From positions 4,787,800 through 4,851,799 of the forward strand of contig NZ_CP037920.1 in NCBI RefSeq assembly GCF_007748195.1: 64,000 bases of DNA, read 5' to 3'. Positions 49,775 to 60,444 of this stretch are shown here, piece by piece. The stretch comes from Gimesia aquarii (GTDB taxonomy: Bacteria; Planctomycetota; Planctomycetia; Planctomycetales; Planctomycetaceae). The notes under the pieces are model-generated. The model saw only the letters and a list, made by a program, of their open reading frames with translations. It did not search any database and had not been told where the DNA came from. The position numbers were made by a program, and so were the translations under genes. Position 1 is the first letter of the stretch; each line of letters starts with the position of its first letter.

Positions 49775-49869
49775 GAAACACTAAACTTCCTGTTTCTCTT
49801 TTGGGAACGTTGATCCTGGCGCAGCAATCACTCATTTAAGAGTGTCAACAAAATTAACTCTCTAACAGA

Positions 49870-51069
49870 TTAACGTCTGGCACTTTCACATTGAAAAGGC
49901 AACCAGGCACCATTTTCGTCACTGCTGGCAACCGATTGCTGAATGAAGAACATCCCTTCGACACCATCATAAACATTGGGATAGATTGTATCTTTCGCTT
50001 CAAAAGACTGGCCAGAAATACGCTGAACCATGGCATCAAATGCGGAACGGTAAATATTCGCAAACGCTTCGAAAAATGCTTCCGGGTGTCCCGAAGGTAA
50101 ACGGCAGGCAGCCGCTCCAGATTCATTCATATAAGGGGCATTAGGGTCCCGTGTGTAAACTGAATGTGGTTGACCATTGCGGCGGATCACCATCTGATTG
50201 GGTTCTTCCTGTCGCCATGCCAATGCTCCTTTCGTACCATCGATCTCGATAAACAGATCATTTTCACGTCCGTGTGAAATCTGACTTGCAGTCACTGTTC
50301 CCAGCGCGCCATTTTGAAAACGAATGGTGGCATGGCCATAATCATCCAGCTGACGCCCGGGTGCGAAGATTTTTAAATTGCATGAGATTTCTTCGGGAAG
50401 CAGCCCCGTCATATAACGCCCGAGATTATAGGCATGTGTGGCAATATCGCCAAAAGCACCTGCCGCTCCTGATTTTGCAGGATCGGTTCGCCAGGCAGCC
50501 TGTTTCTGATCTTCTTCTTCCAGACGTGATCGCAACCACCCCTGAATATAGTTGGATCGAATCGCCTGAATTTCCCCAAGCTCGTCGTTCAAGATCATTT
50601 CCCGCGCCATTCGCACCAGGGGGTAACCTGTGTAATTGTGACTGACAGCAAACACCACACCGGAACTTTCAACCAAAGCTTTTAATTCTTCAGCCTGAGC
50701 CAAATCGAAGGTCATGGGCTTATCGCAGACGACATTGAATCCGGCTTCTACTGCTGTTTTCGCAATGGAAAAATGAGTGTGATTAGGTGTCGCGATACTG
50801 ATAAAATCAACGCGTTGATCTTCAGGTAATGACGATTCCTGCTCAACAAGCTCCTCTATGGATCCGTAAGCGCGATCTGGCTTGATATCATAAGCCGGCG
50901 CAGATGCTTTTGCTTTTTCAGGATTCGATGAAAGCGCGCCCGCCACCAGTTCCGCTCGGTTATCCAGGCAAGCGGCGATGGAATGAACCCGACCGATAAA
51001 CGAACCCTGTCCCCCACCCACGAGCGCCATTCGCAGTTTACGATTGAGTTGACCGTTTATTGTTTCCAT
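49870..51069 (-). CDS. Gfo/Idh/MocA family oxidoreductase
   Basis: 399 aa NAD(P)-dependent sugar or inositol dehydrogenase. Rossmann motif ALVGGGQGSFIGRVH near the N-terminus, then ISIATPNHTHFSIAKTAVEAGFNVVCDKPMT, the family's EKP-like motif (here DKP). The catalytic segment FGDIATHAYNLGRYMTG follows (family motif GGAxxDxGxH). C-terminal beta-sheet domain for sugar binding. Asp replaces Glu of the usual EKP. Likely acts on an unusual hexose in sugar breakdown; no pathway partners adjoin. Confidence 0.9.
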   Translation of the reverse strand: METINGQLNRKLRMALVGGGQGSFIGRVHSIAACLDNRAELVAGALSSNPEKAKASAPAYDIKPDRAYGSIEELVEQESSLPEDQRVDFISIATPNHTHFSIAKTAVEAGFNVVCDKPMTFDLAQAEELKALVESSGVVFAVSHNYTGYPLVRMAREMILNDELGEIQAIRSNYIQGWLRSRLEEEDQKQAAWRTDPAKSGAAGAFGDIATHAYNLGRYMTGLLPEEISCNLKIFAPGRQLDDYGHATIRFQNGALGTVTASQISHGRENDLFIEIDGTKGALAWRQEEPNQMVIRRNGQPHSVYTRDPNAPYMNESGAAACRLPSGHPEAFFEAFANIYRSAFDAMVQRISGQSFEAKDTIYPNVYDGVEGMFFIQQSVASSDENGAWLPFQCESARR

Positions 51070-51443
51070 TGTGTCATTCCTTCCTCTTAATGATTCGTTC
51101 TATACCCGTATCAATATACAAGTTAGAGTTGAGCTGCGAGATGTTGAATCTGACCAGTCTTGACGACGATCACTTACAAAGCAGCATACTTTTGCGTGAT
51201 CAGAATTACAACCAATGGGAATTCTGAGAAGAAATTGATGTAAAAATGGGCGATTTCGCACTCAAAATGATCGATCAATTCTTTGTAGTTCAGTAATCAC
51301 GTCTAGAAGTTATTTAAGCCCTTGGGTACAATTAGTGTATCCAGATCCCTTTGAATGCTGGGATTGTGTATCACATCAAAATTGAAGTACGTCTGCCAAC
51401 AGACACACCTCTTAAATAGTAAAAAGACAGGGAGACATTTCTG
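51070..51443. other. Divergent intergenic region
   Basis: About 370 bases between the oxidoreductase (minus) and a small unknown gene (plus). Presumably holds both promoters. Nothing else recognised. Confidence 0.4.
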
Positions 51444-51956
51444 ATGAAAAATCATTATGCGGAACATCGATTTTTTTGGTTAACTATCGGTGTGATCTGT
51501 GGTATGTGTTTATCCTATTTCTGGCCTCACGAACCCGCACTGGCGGTTGCAACAGACCGGGACGGAGATCGCTTTGCTATCGCAACCGCACCTACAAAAC
51601 AGGGCAATGCGGAAGCTGTCTTTGTACTCGATTTTTTGACGGGTCGTTTGAGTGGTGCTGCCATTAATTCACGATCAGGAAAGTTCACGCACGCTTATTA
51701 CCGTAATCTGGCGGCCGACTTCAACGTCGATCCCACTGCGAAGCCGCATTACGTGATTGTTTCAGGGACAGTCAGTTTACCAAACCAGGGACGTGCCCAA
51801 ATCGCAAATAGCGCTGTCTACATCGGCGAAATGTCATCCGGTATGGTCATCTGTTACGCGTTTCCGTTCATCATTAATAACGCACCTGTTCCACCGCAAC
51901 AGTTAATGCCAATCGACCGATTCCAGTTCCGCCAGGCTCAGGGTGTTGGTAACTAA
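51444..51956 (+). CDS. Unknown exported or anchored protein
   Basis: 170 aa. The N-terminal hydrophobic stretch FFWLTIGVICGMCLSYFW after a His/Arg-containing start is a signal-anchor. The outer domain of about 130 residues is probably all-beta (DGDRFAIATAP, AEAVFVLDFLTGRLSGA) and ends with a Pro/Gln-rich tail. GGGAG eight bases before the ATG is a good ribosome binding site. It has its own strong terminator. No family recognised; similar small genes occur widely in planctomycetes to my recollection. Confidence 0.7.
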   Translation: MKNHYAEHRFFWLTIGVICGMCLSYFWPHEPALAVATDRDGDRFAIATAPTKQGNAEAVFVLDFLTGRLSGAAINSRSGKFTHAYYRNLAADFNVDPTAKPHYVIVSGTVSLPNQGRAQIANSAVYIGEMSSGMVICYAFPFIINNAPVPPQQLMPIDRFQFRQAQGVGN

Positions 51957-51975
51957 TAGACCAAATAAATATTTG

Positions 51976-52009
51976 AAAAACGGGAGTCAGATATGGCTCC
52001 CGTTTTTTT
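51976..52009 (+). terminator. Rho-independent terminator, probably bidirectional
   Basis: AAAAACGGGAG (51976-51986) pairs with CTCCCGTTTTTTT (51997-52009) around a 10-base loop. The T run follows on the plus strand and a five-base T run on the minus strand, so it can end both convergent transcripts. Confidence 0.92.
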
Positions 52010-52043
52010 GTAGATACTCAGAGAAAAGGAAATGACAAGACCA

Positions 52044-53216
52044 CTATTCCCGTTCACAAATTAAGGCGCGTGCTTTCCCTTGTAACCGAGCGATGATCAA
52101 AACTCCCGCTGCGGCCCCCTTCAAAGATAATTTACGACGCAGATTTTCAATGGAAACGGGAATCCGCCGGCATTTGATTTCCAGTTGACCAAAAGGCGCG
52201 GTTCGAAAATACTTTCGAATCTCCTTCTCGTTATTCGATAACGTTTCTAGAATCTTGAAACGTCTAAAAAAAGGTGATTCCACTTTTTCTGTCGATGTCA
52301 GATATTCTTCTTCGGGATCCAAGCGACTGAGCGAAAATTGATCAGCGACCACATCCAATAATCCCGAACGCACGACGGCAGGATCGGGATCGTAAATATA
52401 ATCGCCTGCGTCTGTGATACTGACAAAAGCATCCAGCGGATGACCGGCAATACTATCGACGTTGCCCTCTTTCGAAATCGCAGTGGCTCGAAATTCCTGA
52501 TCACCGGCTAACTCGCCAAACCAGATTGTTGCTTCTTTACATTCGCCATTCAAACTAATCAGTTCCGTCTCAGTTTCAGGAAATTTCCCGGCAAAATTGC
52601 TGGCAGGGCTAAGTTTGATCGCACCTCCCTGGAACTGTGGAATTAACTCCAGCAAAGTCTCTAAATCTGGTAAATAATCTTCGATTCGAATCACTTTACC
52701 ACCAGAATGAGGCCGTCGATCAGGATCAATGTGCAACCACCCCTGCCGATCCCGTACCTCTTCGATAGAAGAATTCAACACGGTCACAGTTTCAGAAACG
52801 CCATAGACCTCACTATTCCAACGTGCGAATTGACACAACAAGGATTCCAGGTCAACACCGACAACAGTACCACGCTTCGCTAAAGAAATCAGGTCCCCTC
52901 CCATACCACAACAAAAATCATAGACTGTCCCTGAAAATCGCTGTGCTTTATATTGTGAAACCAGTTCGGGTGTTGACTGTTCAAGTCTTTTTCGGTCAAA
53001 CCACATCTGATCCGCGAGGGAAAATTTAGCACGTCCCCGTATACGTAATTCAGAGAGAGTCAATGCAGCCCGTACAAGGTCCTGCGAATAGTTTTTTCTT
53101 AACTGCTTCTGCAGATGAAATTCTGAACCTGCATGCTGTTGAATCAGGTCAAAGATTTCAGGCGATTGATGAAGACTTTGAAAGTAATCAAGTTCGGAAT
53201 GTGACTCACTGGGCAT
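52044..53216 (-). CDS. Class I SAM-dependent methyltransferase with THUMP-like C-terminus
   Basis: 390 aa. SAM-binding motif VYDFCCGMGGDLISLAKRG with acidic residue in VVGVDLESLL. LHIDPDRRP is a second motif of this group. The C-terminal 90 residues (FGQLEIKCRRIPVSIENLRRKL, ending in AAGVLIIARLQGKARALI) match the THUMP-like domain annotated in this family. Target unknown, possibly RNA. It begins eight bases after the addA stop on the minus strand, so it is the third gene of the addB-addA operon. Confidence 0.8.
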   Translation of the reverse strand: MPSESHSELDYFQSLHQSPEIFDLIQQHAGSEFHLQKQLRKNYSQDLVRAALTLSELRIRGRAKFSLADQMWFDRKRLEQSTPELVSQYKAQRFSGTVYDFCCGMGGDLISLAKRGTVVGVDLESLLCQFARWNSEVYGVSETVTVLNSSIEEVRDRQGWLHIDPDRRPHSGGKVIRIEDYLPDLETLLELIPQFQGGAIKLSPASNFAGKFPETETELISLNGECKEATIWFGELAGDQEFRATAISKEGNVDSIAGHPLDAFVSITDAGDYIYDPDPAVVRSGLLDVVADQFSLSRLDPEEEYLTSTEKVESPFFRRFKILETLSNNEKEIRKYFRTAPFGQLEIKCRRIPVSIENLRRKLSLKGAAAGVLIIARLQGKARALICERE

Positions 53217-53224
53217 CGAATTCG

Positions 53225-56200
53225 TTAACGACCTTCTGTCGCTGGAGTAGGTTGATTCAGACGAAATATCGCTCGTGATATTCTCTGAGAAATTTCATCG
53301 AGTCGCGTTTCATTCAAATCGAATTTCACAACGCGAACAGTATCATGCACAACCGCCAGACCAATTGCATCTGGCCTGCCTCCGATGAGTTGTTCAACGA
53401 CCAGTGTATACACTCCCAATTGAAATTCATACTCTTCGGTCAAATCTTCATCAGTCATGTGTGCGAGACGTGGCCCCGTCTTATAATCCAACAACATCCA
53501 CTCACCTGCTGCTGTCTTAAAGAGCGCATCAATCGTTCCCATAATTGTGATGGGCACGTTTCTTTTTTGGTCCATTTGATCCGCTTCGCTGCCCGTTACA
53601 GGCCACTGCAACAGAAAATCCAGCTCCCGATAATGCGAACTCGCTGAGTGTAAAATCTTACAGAGATCAGACTGATACCAGGCGGAAATCTGCTGCGTGA
53701 TCAGAGGTTTCAACCTGTGCTGAATCTGTGATGGCTGATCAAAGAGAATGGATTCCACAATCTCTGAAGCTTGACCAGGCTGATTTGGCTCCAGACGTTC
53801 GATGACGGCGTGTGTCAGTGTCCCCAGTTGTGTGGCTTCGTCTGAAGTTAATGAAAGTTCTGTAACTGCGCCCCCCTGCCAATGGATGCGAGATTTCTGT
53901 AATTCTGCATCCATCTCCTCCAGTTGTGAGACACTTACATGAGTTCTCTCTCCACTATCAGGATGGAATGGAGCATAGGTCATGGGCAATGCTTCAGGAG
54001 TCGCCTGTTCCAGAGCCTGTAAAAACTGACTGGGCTTTAATTCCTTTCGTTTTTGTACACGCTTGAATGTAAGCTGTGGTTTGACCTGGTGCACATGGAT
54101 TCGGGGTATTTGGTCAGCAGAAGTAGTCCCTAATGAAATTTTACCGAGATAAGGATCAACGGCAGGTGTGCCTGTACTTAAATCAAAGTGCCGCGCCAAA
54201 AGCTTCATCCAGGGAGACTGGTGTTTGCGATCATAGGGTAATCCAGCAGAAAGAATTAAATAATCAGCAGCACGTGTCACGGCGACATATAGCAGACGAA
54301 CGGTTTCCTCTTCATTCGCCTTCTGTTCCAACGCATGGTGCATCTTGAATGCATAGTTTTCAGGGACAACCCCGCGTTCCGCAGGAAGAGAGAGCAACGC
54401 TCCCCATTCGGGATGTAAAAAGGGTGCTTTACTCCCCCCGTGTGACTTGCGATCAAGGTCTGCCACAATCACGATTGGAAATTCGAGCCCTTTTGATTGA
54501 TGTATTGTCATGAGCCGAATCACATCACTGGTTTCCGGTAGAGTCGCCGCCAGTTCTTCTTTACTTTCTTCCAAAATCGAATCTCGAATTCTCTGTACAA
54601 AATCTTTGAGAGTAAATAGCCCCGTCGATTCAAAATTGCGAGCCAGTTCGATTAACTTTCGCAGATTGGCAATTTTACGCTCACCCAGAAATTCATTCAG
54701 TAGAGCCGCATCATAGCCTGTTCTCTCTAATGCCAGATTCAACAATTCGGCCAGCGAGAGCCTGTCTTTTTTTGAGTGTAACTCCGCAAGCACACTCTGG
54801 GCGTAAAGCACCTGCCGTTTCTGTTCTGGTTGTAATTCATCGGGAGGCAGTGTGCGCATTGCTTCCGCTAGGGTTTCTGCATTACGGACGATCGAATAGA
54901 TGGTATCATCGGAAAGGCTGAAAAAAGGTGAACGCAGAATACCCAGTAAACTCAATTCGTCATCGGGATTATCCAGATACTGGCAAAGATTGCTGACATC
55001 ATAAATTTCCTGTTGCGCATAAAAGGCACGCCCACCAACCAGATAATAATCCAGGTCCTGTTTCTGTAATGCCTTTTCATACAAACTTACATTCGAGAGT
55101 GCACGAAACAGAATGCAAATATCCCCTGGCTCAACACGTCTTAACTCCCGTTCGCCTGTTTGTGAATTTTTAGCCCAAACACGTGGCGTTTCATCATCCA
55201 GTAATTGTCGTACCCGAGCCGCAATCCATTCCGCTTCCGTCTCACGAACTGCTTCTGCTCCTTTCAGTTCCGGGTCATCAGGGGACGCAAAGAGAAACTC
55301 AATGCCAGGAGTTGGTGAGTGCTGTTTTTTGTCGAATGGCATTAAGGGTTCGTAATAGTGCTCCATCGCTGAAGAAAAGAGACAATTCGTGAAATTCAAA
55401 ATCGCTGGTTGGCTTCGAAAATTAGTACTTAATGGCAAACGACCTGCCTCGGGAATTTCCATCCGCAATTGGTGAAAGACTTCCGGATCCGCGCGCCGAA
55501 AACGATATATCGACTGCTTCGCATCGCCCACCAAAAAGAGTTTCCCTGTTAGTAACTCTTTGCCACACAGCGCACGAACAATCTCGCTTTGAACTGGATC
55601 CGTATCTTGAAATTCATCAACCATTAAAAATTGAATGCCGGCGGCAGCACGTTGCCGGGCATGCGGATCACGGCGAAACAGGTCACGTGTCTGCAGCAGC
55701 AGATCATCAAAGTCCAAAAGTCCTTTCTCTGATTTACTCTGCTGGTACCGTTTCGCAACAAATTCAGCCACCCGTAGTACCATTAAACTGGTTTCAGCAG
55801 CCAATAAAAAACGAGAAGCATCTGGAGCAAGATCCTCATAAATTTTCCCCAATGCTTTTCTCAAAAACTCAAATCCGTTTTTAACCTGTTCGTAAACATC
55901 TAAATCATCCCAGTCTTTTTTGGTTCCCGCCCCTTGAATCTTAGCGTGTGAGATCAGTGTTGCTAGTAATTCGCTTCGGTTTTGCTCTGCACCGTTTTTC
56001 AATTCAGGAAGTCGAGATTTGAGAACTTGAAAACGTTCTCTCATTTTGGGATGAGCCGGCTGATACTCGTTCATGAGTTTGATTAAAAATTGAGTACTCT
56101 CAGAATTGGCGATTTCTTCCAACTGCAAAGGAATGAATGTTTGACTCCAAAACTCTCGAATTTGGACAGACAGTTTTTCGGCCGTCATCTCAGCAAAATG

Positions 56201-56764
56201 GTCAAATTCAATCCGAAATTGCTGAGGTACCAAAGTAATCAATAATTCGTATGTTTTTTCCAATCCATACTGATAGACCATCTGCATTCCATCATCATTC
56301 TCCTGTTTCAAGAGTTCGTGAACCGCTTCCCGAACGACTTTCCGTAAGAATGCATCGCTGGTTCCCTGCTCTAATAATCCAAAATGAGGATCAAGATTGG
56401 CACTCACAGCATGAGTTCTCAAAATCGAAGTACAAAAGGAATGAATCGTACTGATCCGAGCCGAATCCAGACCACGGATGACGGCTTGCCAATGTACTAC
56501 TTCTTCTACAGGGCAGTTTCGTAATTGCTCAAGGCACGTTTCACGTATTCGATCCCGCATTTCACGGGCCGCTCGTTCCGTAAAAGTAATCGCAACAATA
56601 TGGTTCAGTCGGTCAGACGGAGTTCCCGGCTCAATTAGTTTTAGAAACCGCTGCGTCAAAACAAATGTTTTTCCACATCCAGCACCTGCAGAGAGCGCAA
56701 TAGACACATCACGCCGATTAATGGCGGCGGCCTGCTGGTCCGTATATTTAGGCTCGTTTGACAT
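53225..56764 (-). CDS. addA: AddA-type helicase-nuclease
   Basis: 1179 aa, the UvrD-like helicase/nuclease subunit of AddAB, which resects double-strand breaks for RecA-dependent recombination. Walker A SAGAGCGKT at residues 25-33, IVAITFTERAAREMRDRI, FLMVDEFQDTDPVQSEIV (Walker B), LVGDAKQSIYRFRRADPEVF, LSTNFRS and MTIHQSKGLEFPIVIV are helicase motifs I-VI. The C-terminal PD-(D/E)xK nuclease motif is LLDYKTG with Asp1093 and Lys1095. It starts 21 bases after the addB stop. Confidence 0.93.
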   Translation of the reverse strand: MSNEPKYTDQQAAAINRRDVSIALSAGAGCGKTFVLTQRFLKLIEPGTPSDRLNHIVAITFTERAAREMRDRIRETCLEQLRNCPVEEVVHWQAVIRGLDSARISTIHSFCTSILRTHAVSANLDPHFGLLEQGTSDAFLRKVVREAVHELLKQENDDGMQMVYQYGLEKTYELLITLVPQQFRIEFDHFAEMTAEKLSVQIREFWSQTFIPLQLEEIANSESTQFLIKLMNEYQPAHPKMRERFQVLKSRLPELKNGAEQNRSELLATLISHAKIQGAGTKKDWDDLDVYEQVKNGFEFLRKALGKIYEDLAPDASRFLLAAETSLMVLRVAEFVAKRYQQSKSEKGLLDFDDLLLQTRDLFRRDPHARQRAAAGIQFLMVDEFQDTDPVQSEIVRALCGKELLTGKLFLVGDAKQSIYRFRRADPEVFHQLRMEIPEAGRLPLSTNFRSQPAILNFTNCLFSSAMEHYYEPLMPFDKKQHSPTPGIEFLFASPDDPELKGAEAVRETEAEWIAARVRQLLDDETPRVWAKNSQTGERELRRVEPGDICILFRALSNVSLYEKALQKQDLDYYLVGGRAFYAQQEIYDVSNLCQYLDNPDDELSLLGILRSPFFSLSDDTIYSIVRNAETLAEAMRTLPPDELQPEQKRQVLYAQSVLAELHSKKDRLSLAELLNLALERTGYDAALLNEFLGERKIANLRKLIELARNFESTGLFTLKDFVQRIRDSILEESKEELAATLPETSDVIRLMTIHQSKGLEFPIVIVADLDRKSHGGSKAPFLHPEWGALLSLPAERGVVPENYAFKMHHALEQKANEEETVRLLYVAVTRAADYLILSAGLPYDRKHQSPWMKLLARHFDLSTGTPAVDPYLGKISLGTTSADQIPRIHVHQVKPQLTFKRVQKRKELKPSQFLQALEQATPEALPMTYAPFHPDSGERTHVSVSQLEEMDAELQKSRIHWQGGAVTELSLTSDEATQLGTLTHAVIERLEPNQPGQASEIVESILFDQPSQIQHRLKPLITQQISAWYQSDLCKILHSASSHYRELDFLLQWPVTGSEADQMDQKRNVPITIMGTIDALFKTAAGEWMLLDYKTGPRLAHMTDEDLTEEYEFQLGVYTLVVEQLIGGRPDAIGLAVVHDTVRVVKFDLNETRLDEISQRISRAIFRLNQPTPATEGR

Positions 56765-56785
56765 TTTAATCTAACATAAACTTGA

Positions 56786-59700
56786 TCAGGAACATTCTTC
56801 GGGATTCGCCTGATCGATTTGTGAATACTGCAGTAGATCTATCTGCTTACCCAGACTATCCTGATAACTCTCGACTTGTGAGAAACGACAGACAGAGTAA
56901 AAAGCCGGATCGAGGTGAGCCGTTTTTTCATCCACCTGTACCGGAAAAATTCCATTGCGGATCAATTGCGCCAGATGGGGCACCAGACCTTCAATCGTCA
57001 TTTCCAGTAACTCCAGATCCTCACCCGAAATCGGTTCCACCATTTTTTTTCGAGAACGTAACGGCATAACAAAACCAGTTTCCTGAACTTTCCAGTAACC
57101 CAGGTGAAACGGTTCGGCATCGACATCAATCATTTCCAATCTCTTTGCTGCAATCAGATAGAGTGCTAGCTGGAGCTTCTTCCCTGAACGAATTTCTGTG
57201 GCAGAAGGAAGCGCTCGTCCGGTTTTATAATCGATGATGTTAAAATATTTTTGACCAGCGATACTCCCCAGGTCGATGCGATCAATTTGACCTCTGACCC
57301 GCGTTTCTTCCTCTCCGCCCCCCAGCGTCAGATGCTGATAATGCCTTTGTGTTGGATCTAGTTCTGCAGGAACTTTACCAAAAGGAACCTCACGTCCTAC
57401 AATCGAGGGAGGAGCGTCCCAAAGCTCATCAAACTGACTTCCATAGCTCTCTGATTGTTCCGCAAAGAGAGAAGCCCAATCTTCCAGAATTTGTTTTTCA
57501 ATCGTGAGCAGCACTTGTTGCAGTTTGGTTTCTGCAAAAGAATCGGAAACTCGCTGATTCAATAATTCCAGAAATAATGCTTCAATTCGATCAGCCTCAT
57601 ACAGCTGCTCACCCTCACCTTGTTCTATTAGAAGTTCATACAACTTTGTCAAGATACCATGTACGTGAATTCCGCGCTGAAGATGATTCGTTCTTAACTC
57701 CGGAGGTTCAGATACATCTATCCCGAGTACACTCTGTGTAAAAAACTGATAGGGACATGACAAATATAATTCCAGTTGCGTGGTACTGAATTCATACTCG
57801 CGAGGAAACCGTTCACGTATCGCACGTCTGTTTTGAGGTGAGACCAGGATTCCCTCGTACTCGGTAAACCCCTCCGTTTCGAAACGATGGATGGCCATTT
57901 CCGAAGCCGCCAGAATGTTCTTCGCGACGCATTTCAAATCAGGTTCATCTAAGAGATTCAAAAACAGCCCCGGCTGATCCTGTTTTAATTGATGCGTTGC
58001 TAAGACTCGTAAGTCACGCTTTGATAGCGTCTGCTCTTTGCGCGGAAGAGGGTTCAGTTCACTTACATTTTGAATTGGTAGTGCGGAAGGCTGGAACAAG
58101 TCGACCAAAGTGGTAAGGTAAGGACTCGGAAAAAGAGGTTGCCCTGTGGAACTGATCGCGGGATAACTCAGAATCAGTTGCCTCGAGAAGCGAGTGATCA
58201 CCTCATAAAACAGTAACATTTCTTCCTGCTGTTGATTGGCATGCAGCTTGAGTGAAAGACCGCACTGCTTCAATTCCCCTCGCTCTTTCTCACTGTAGAG
58301 ACAATCCTCTCGATGACTTCGGGGAAAACTGGCTTCACTCAGACCGCCAATAATGAGATAAGGAATACTTAAATTTCTTAACTGTGCGGCATCCAAAACA
58401 GAAACCCGACCTGATTCATCCGTTTGCAGGGAAATGGTCTGCTGCTCAATGAGATCCAATAACAGGCCACGAAATGAGACCAAATCCAGAGGGACTGCAT
58501 CCCGCTGGTGAAATTGTTCAATTTGCTCTATTTGAGCGACCGCATGAAATAACAGCTTTTGAAATCGATCCCATACAAATTGATCGCGCTCATCAAGAAG
58601 ATCTTTTTCTGCTTGATCTTTGTTCCATACCTTTGATAGGCCAAACTCATTTGCGAGTGAAATAAAAATGTCGATCCAATCTACAAAGAGTTCTTTACCC
58701 CTCAGTCTTTGTGTTGCTTCTGAAAGTCGCTTCGCAAGTTGGTATGCCGCCTGTGTCTCCTCCAGATGGGCTTCCCACTTCGGTTGTTCCGGATATTTAT
58801 TAACAAGTTCTACTGCTGTTCCACTGGCCTTTTCCAACGCATTCAAAACATCATTTCTTCCTGAATCGATTTTGAGCTGACGTAAGACTCGTGAGAGGCT
58901 GCGTACAGCTCTCCCCTCCTGGTATTCTGGCCAATCAGGGGAAAAATAATTTGAATCAAGAATCGACATGGTGCTGTCAAACGACCAGTTTTCGATTTCA
59001 ATCTGCAAGAAAGCAAAGAGGGCTCGCACGACAGAGAACCTGGAAAAATCTTGCTCAACTCCAAGAAAATAAGGAATACCAGCTGCGGTAAAAGTTTCCT
59101 CGATTAAATCGCCATATTCGAGCGTAGACCGAAACGCAACTACAATCTCTTCTGGTAAAACCCCTCGTAATAAAAGTTGTTTCACTTCTGCCGCCAAGAC
59201 TTCCAACTCATTGCGTTGTCCTGCGACTGCCAGAACTTTCATTTGATCGGCAGTTACCAGCGGCTTGATCTCTCTTGGATTATCAAACAATGCCTGGCTA
59301 ATTTGCCAACGGGAAGTTTGAGTAGAGTTTCCTTCAAAACAAACCGTTTTTACTGTTCCAGGTAATCGTGTTTCCAGGACTTGCTTTGCGACAACTGACT
59401 TGGCAAACAAGTCACTCCGGCGCGACTCGATTTCCTGAGGAAGTGAAATTAGTAATTTGTCAGTTCTCGCTGCTAATAATTCCAAAATTTCATATTGCGT
59501 ATGAGTAAAGTCAGCAAACCCATCCAGGACAATCAAACGAAATTGATCGAAAGGTCCCCATTTCCCCTCCTGCAAAGCAGTCCGCGCTGACCAGAAGCGC
59601 CCTTCAGAATCGTATCGCCGCAACTCATGTAGCGCAGTCTGGTAACGCTGATAAATCAGCGCCAGCTCCCGGTCTTTCTGGTTTGAATCGGAATGGAGTT

Positions 59701-60154
59701 TCCCAAAGGCCTCAGAAAATTGTTCAGGCCAGATTTCTTCTCGTTTCAGTTCAGAGATGAAACTGGAAATTAAATCCAGAAATCCCGACGTTCCGGCAAT
59801 AGAATGAAAATACTGGACTTGCTGTGTCACAATCAGGTCGTCAACAATACTTCGCAGCAAATATCGTTTGGAAATTTCAGGCAATGTCTGAATCGGTTCA
59901 TCCAGCGATTTTAAAATGGTCTCAGCAAACGCTTCAAAAGTATAAACATTGGGTGCAAAACAGACCGGCATCTGCTCGCAGAGTAATTGATTCAGAACCT
60001 GCCGACGTGAACGAATTGTTGGAGAGATCCAAAGTGTCGTTCCGGGAGATTGCTCTGTGAGTCCTGCCTGCAGGGCATCTCGATACTGGTTCAGCAAATA
60101 ACCCGTTTTACCGGAACCTGCTGTACCAATTAAGATTTGAATATCCGGCTGCAT
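56786..60154 (-). CDS. addB: AddB-type exonuclease subunit (PD-(D/E)xK)
   Basis: 1122 aa partner of AddA, first gene of the operon. An N-terminal P-loop, ILIGTAGSGKTG (residues about 7-18), precedes degenerate helicase domains. The C-terminal nuclease carries IIDYKTGR with Asp975 and Lys977, followed by KKLQLALYLIAAKR. Of the four iron-sulfur cysteines of typical AddB, Cys800 in YLSCPYQF and one C-terminal Cys (1089, SVCRFSQ) are seen. The CxxC pair that normally precedes the latter is missing, so the cluster is probably absent. Confidence 0.85.
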   Translation of the reverse strand: MQPDIQILIGTAGSGKTGYLLNQYRDALQAGLTEQSPGTTLWISPTIRSRRQVLNQLLCEQMPVCFAPNVYTFEAFAETILKSLDEPIQTLPEISKRYLLRSIVDDLIVTQQVQYFHSIAGTSGFLDLISSFISELKREEIWPEQFSEAFGKLHSDSNQKDRELALIYQRYQTALHELRRYDSEGRFWSARTALQEGKWGPFDQFRLIVLDGFADFTHTQYEILELLAARTDKLLISLPQEIESRRSDLFAKSVVAKQVLETRLPGTVKTVCFEGNSTQTSRWQISQALFDNPREIKPLVTADQMKVLAVAGQRNELEVLAAEVKQLLLRGVLPEEIVVAFRSTLEYGDLIEETFTAAGIPYFLGVEQDFSRFSVVRALFAFLQIEIENWSFDSTMSILDSNYFSPDWPEYQEGRAVRSLSRVLRQLKIDSGRNDVLNALEKASGTAVELVNKYPEQPKWEAHLEETQAAYQLAKRLSEATQRLRGKELFVDWIDIFISLANEFGLSKVWNKDQAEKDLLDERDQFVWDRFQKLLFHAVAQIEQIEQFHQRDAVPLDLVSFRGLLLDLIEQQTISLQTDESGRVSVLDAAQLRNLSIPYLIIGGLSEASFPRSHREDCLYSEKERGELKQCGLSLKLHANQQQEEMLLFYEVITRFSRQLILSYPAISSTGQPLFPSPYLTTLVDLFQPSALPIQNVSELNPLPRKEQTLSKRDLRVLATHQLKQDQPGLFLNLLDEPDLKCVAKNILAASEMAIHRFETEGFTEYEGILVSPQNRRAIRERFPREYEFSTTQLELYLSCPYQFFTQSVLGIDVSEPPELRTNHLQRGIHVHGILTKLYELLIEQGEGEQLYEADRIEALFLELLNQRVSDSFAETKLQQVLLTIEKQILEDWASLFAEQSESYGSQFDELWDAPPSIVGREVPFGKVPAELDPTQRHYQHLTLGGGEEETRVRGQIDRIDLGSIAGQKYFNIIDYKTGRALPSATEIRSGKKLQLALYLIAAKRLEMIDVDAEPFHLGYWKVQETGFVMPLRSRKKMVEPISGEDLELLEMTIEGLVPHLAQLIRNGIFPVQVDEKTAHLDPAFYSVCRFSQVESYQDSLGKQIDLLQYSQIDQANPEECS

Positions 60155-60444
60155 TAGCTCTCTTGCCTGTTTAAGACGAATTTGTCAAAAAAAGATTCTA
60201 AGTGCAATGTATCCGGCTGAACCCTAGAATTCAATTTCGTTGCTATTTTGAGGATTAACCTGTTTTCATTACTTTGATCACAGAGCAAATCTTGCCACTG
60301 CTTTCCTGATCGCCTACACTAATGGTATCGGAAATGAAGTTTTTCAGAGTTTCTGCCACCCAACCAGAACATATTTCATCAAATTGGAATTTAGATTTCT
60401 TCTCAATTTGAGATATGTTCTGTAATTCTCATAAGGAATCATCC

